A stretch of 64,000 nucleotides of DNA from assembly GCA_965206675.1 (NCBI GenBank), contig CBDBKL010000005.1, positions 186,001 through 250,000 on the forward strand, given 5' to 3'. Positions 63,409 through 64,000 of the stretch are shown here, one piece after another. A program made the translations under genes and the position numbers. Positions within the stretch are counted from its first letter, which is position 1. Each line of letters begins with the position of its first letter. Source of the DNA: CBDBKL01 sp965206675. GTDB taxonomy: Bacteria > Bdellovibrionota > Bdellovibrionia > Bdellovibrionales > JAKFYE01. The notes under the pieces were generated by a model. That model saw only the letters and a list, made by a program, of their open reading frames with translations, made no database searches and was not told the origin of the DNA.

Positions 63409-64000
63409 TTACCTTCTGTCTTCAACGATGAGTTGAATGATCTCTGTTAATTCTCTTTTTAGTCTTTCAATGTTATTTATAGCAATAACTTCTCTTTTGC
63501 TCAGAATTTTTCTTAGAAGAGGACCATCTTTGGGTAAATTTCCAGGGCGCATTTGTCTTCCTTCTCTTGTTGGATTTGCTGTAAATGGTTTTTCTTTGGA
63601 AAAGTAATATGTGGATAATACTCCTCCAACTCCTCCTATTCCTGCCGCCAAAATTGATCCCGATCCTAATGAGGTAGCCTTTCCTATTATTATTCCTCCC
63701 ACGGCTGGTGCTATTATTGTTGCTCCTAATGGCCCTGCCACTGTTCCTCCAGCCGCTGTTGCTGTTGCTCCTATAGCGGCTCCGCCTAATCCTACTGCTG
63801 GACTTAATAATATAGCCGTAGTAGCTAATATTGCACCTACTCCAATGGCTCCATAGGTGATATTATGTTTTATAAGAGCTCCCTTTGCTTCTTCATAAGT
63901 TATAACCTCATTCACTAGTGGTTGGCAGCTATCTGTTTCTATAAAACACTCAAAAATTTGAATACCATCTTCTTTTTCACTTCTTGATTTTAAATGGCTG
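63409..64000 (-). CDS. Lipoprotein with glycine-zipper segment, copy 2, truncated by window edge
   Basis: The frame is open to the right edge, so the start lies outside. The last 168 residues are identical at protein level to those of the gene at 49552-50307. Nucleotide similarity starts within about ten bases of the stop codon and stays almost perfect for some 550 bases; differences appear only towards the N-terminal side (after 63980). The recent exchange or duplication therefore covers the glycine-zipper and C-terminal region. Confidence 0.8.
   Translation of the reverse strand, partial: SHLKSRSEKEDGIQIFECFIETDSCQPLVNEVITYEEAKGALIKHNITYGAIGVGAILATTAILLSPAVGLGGAAIGATATAAGGTVAGPLGATIIAPAVGGIIIGKATSLGSGSILAAGIGGVGGVLSTYYFSKEKPFTANPTREGRQMRPGNLPKDGPLLRKILSKREVIAINNIERLKRELTEIIQLIVEDRR

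Overview
The window reads as about 64 kb of chromosome from an AT-rich, Gram-negative bacterium. Evidence for the envelope type: many lipoproteins with clear lipoboxes, several signal-peptide beta-barrel-like proteins, a TolC-type channel and a Na+-translocating NADH:quinone reductase (NQR). An IcmF-type fused mutase, two lysine/arginine-rich histone-H1-like proteins (one with a SWIB domain), a ferrochelatase with an internal cysteine cluster, an RNase HI with a C-terminal hybrid-binding domain, secreted ankyrin proteins and an Rpn/PD-(D/E)XK transposase-like protein would fit a deltaproteobacterial or Bdellovibrionota-like lineage. That placement is inference; no rRNA is present to test it.

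Layout. 1-6 kb: envelope proteins, two adjacent frameshifted lipoprotein genes, a PlsC acyltransferase. 6.1-10.1 kb: a two-gene operon, 3-hydroxyacyl-CoA dehydrogenase plus IcmF. 10.3-12 kb: an overlapping three-gene cassette led by a TIGR04255-like gene. 13.7-19.6 kb: nqrABCDEF, with its maturation factors apbE (flavin transferase) and nqrM about 2.6 kb further on. 20.6-29.9 kb: an accessory block with three paralogous lipoproteins that share conserved ends and differ in the middle, a TolC-type channel and a secreted M14 peptidase. 30-33 kb: a secreted ankyrin protein, a histone-like protein and a glycosyltransferase. 33.4-42.4 kb: mostly housekeeping genes (selU, hemH, bolA, SWIB-histone, greB, map, ahcY, orn). 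43-48.6 kb: a five-gene dipeptide ABC importer. 48.7-54.3 kb: Fe-SOD, a glycine-rich lipoprotein, a large secreted VWA protein and a ferredoxin-NADP reductase. 54.6-63.4 kb: bioY, a K+ channel with a zinc ribbon, rnhA, dps, another ankyrin protein, the Rpn protein, tRNA-Val, grxC, an EVE-domain protein and fumC. The window ends inside a near-identical second copy of the glycine-rich lipoprotein gene.

The most striking non-coding structure is repetitive. A palindromic element of about 127 bp (family A) lies at five junctions, all between converging genes. A second palindrome of about 125 bp (family B) lies mainly in the same kind of place. Short tandem repeats lie upstream of three lipoprotein genes. 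Several genes are interrupted by single-base frameshifts, three of them in or near homopolymer runs; these may be slippage loci, decaying genes or assembly errors, and the sequence alone cannot say which.
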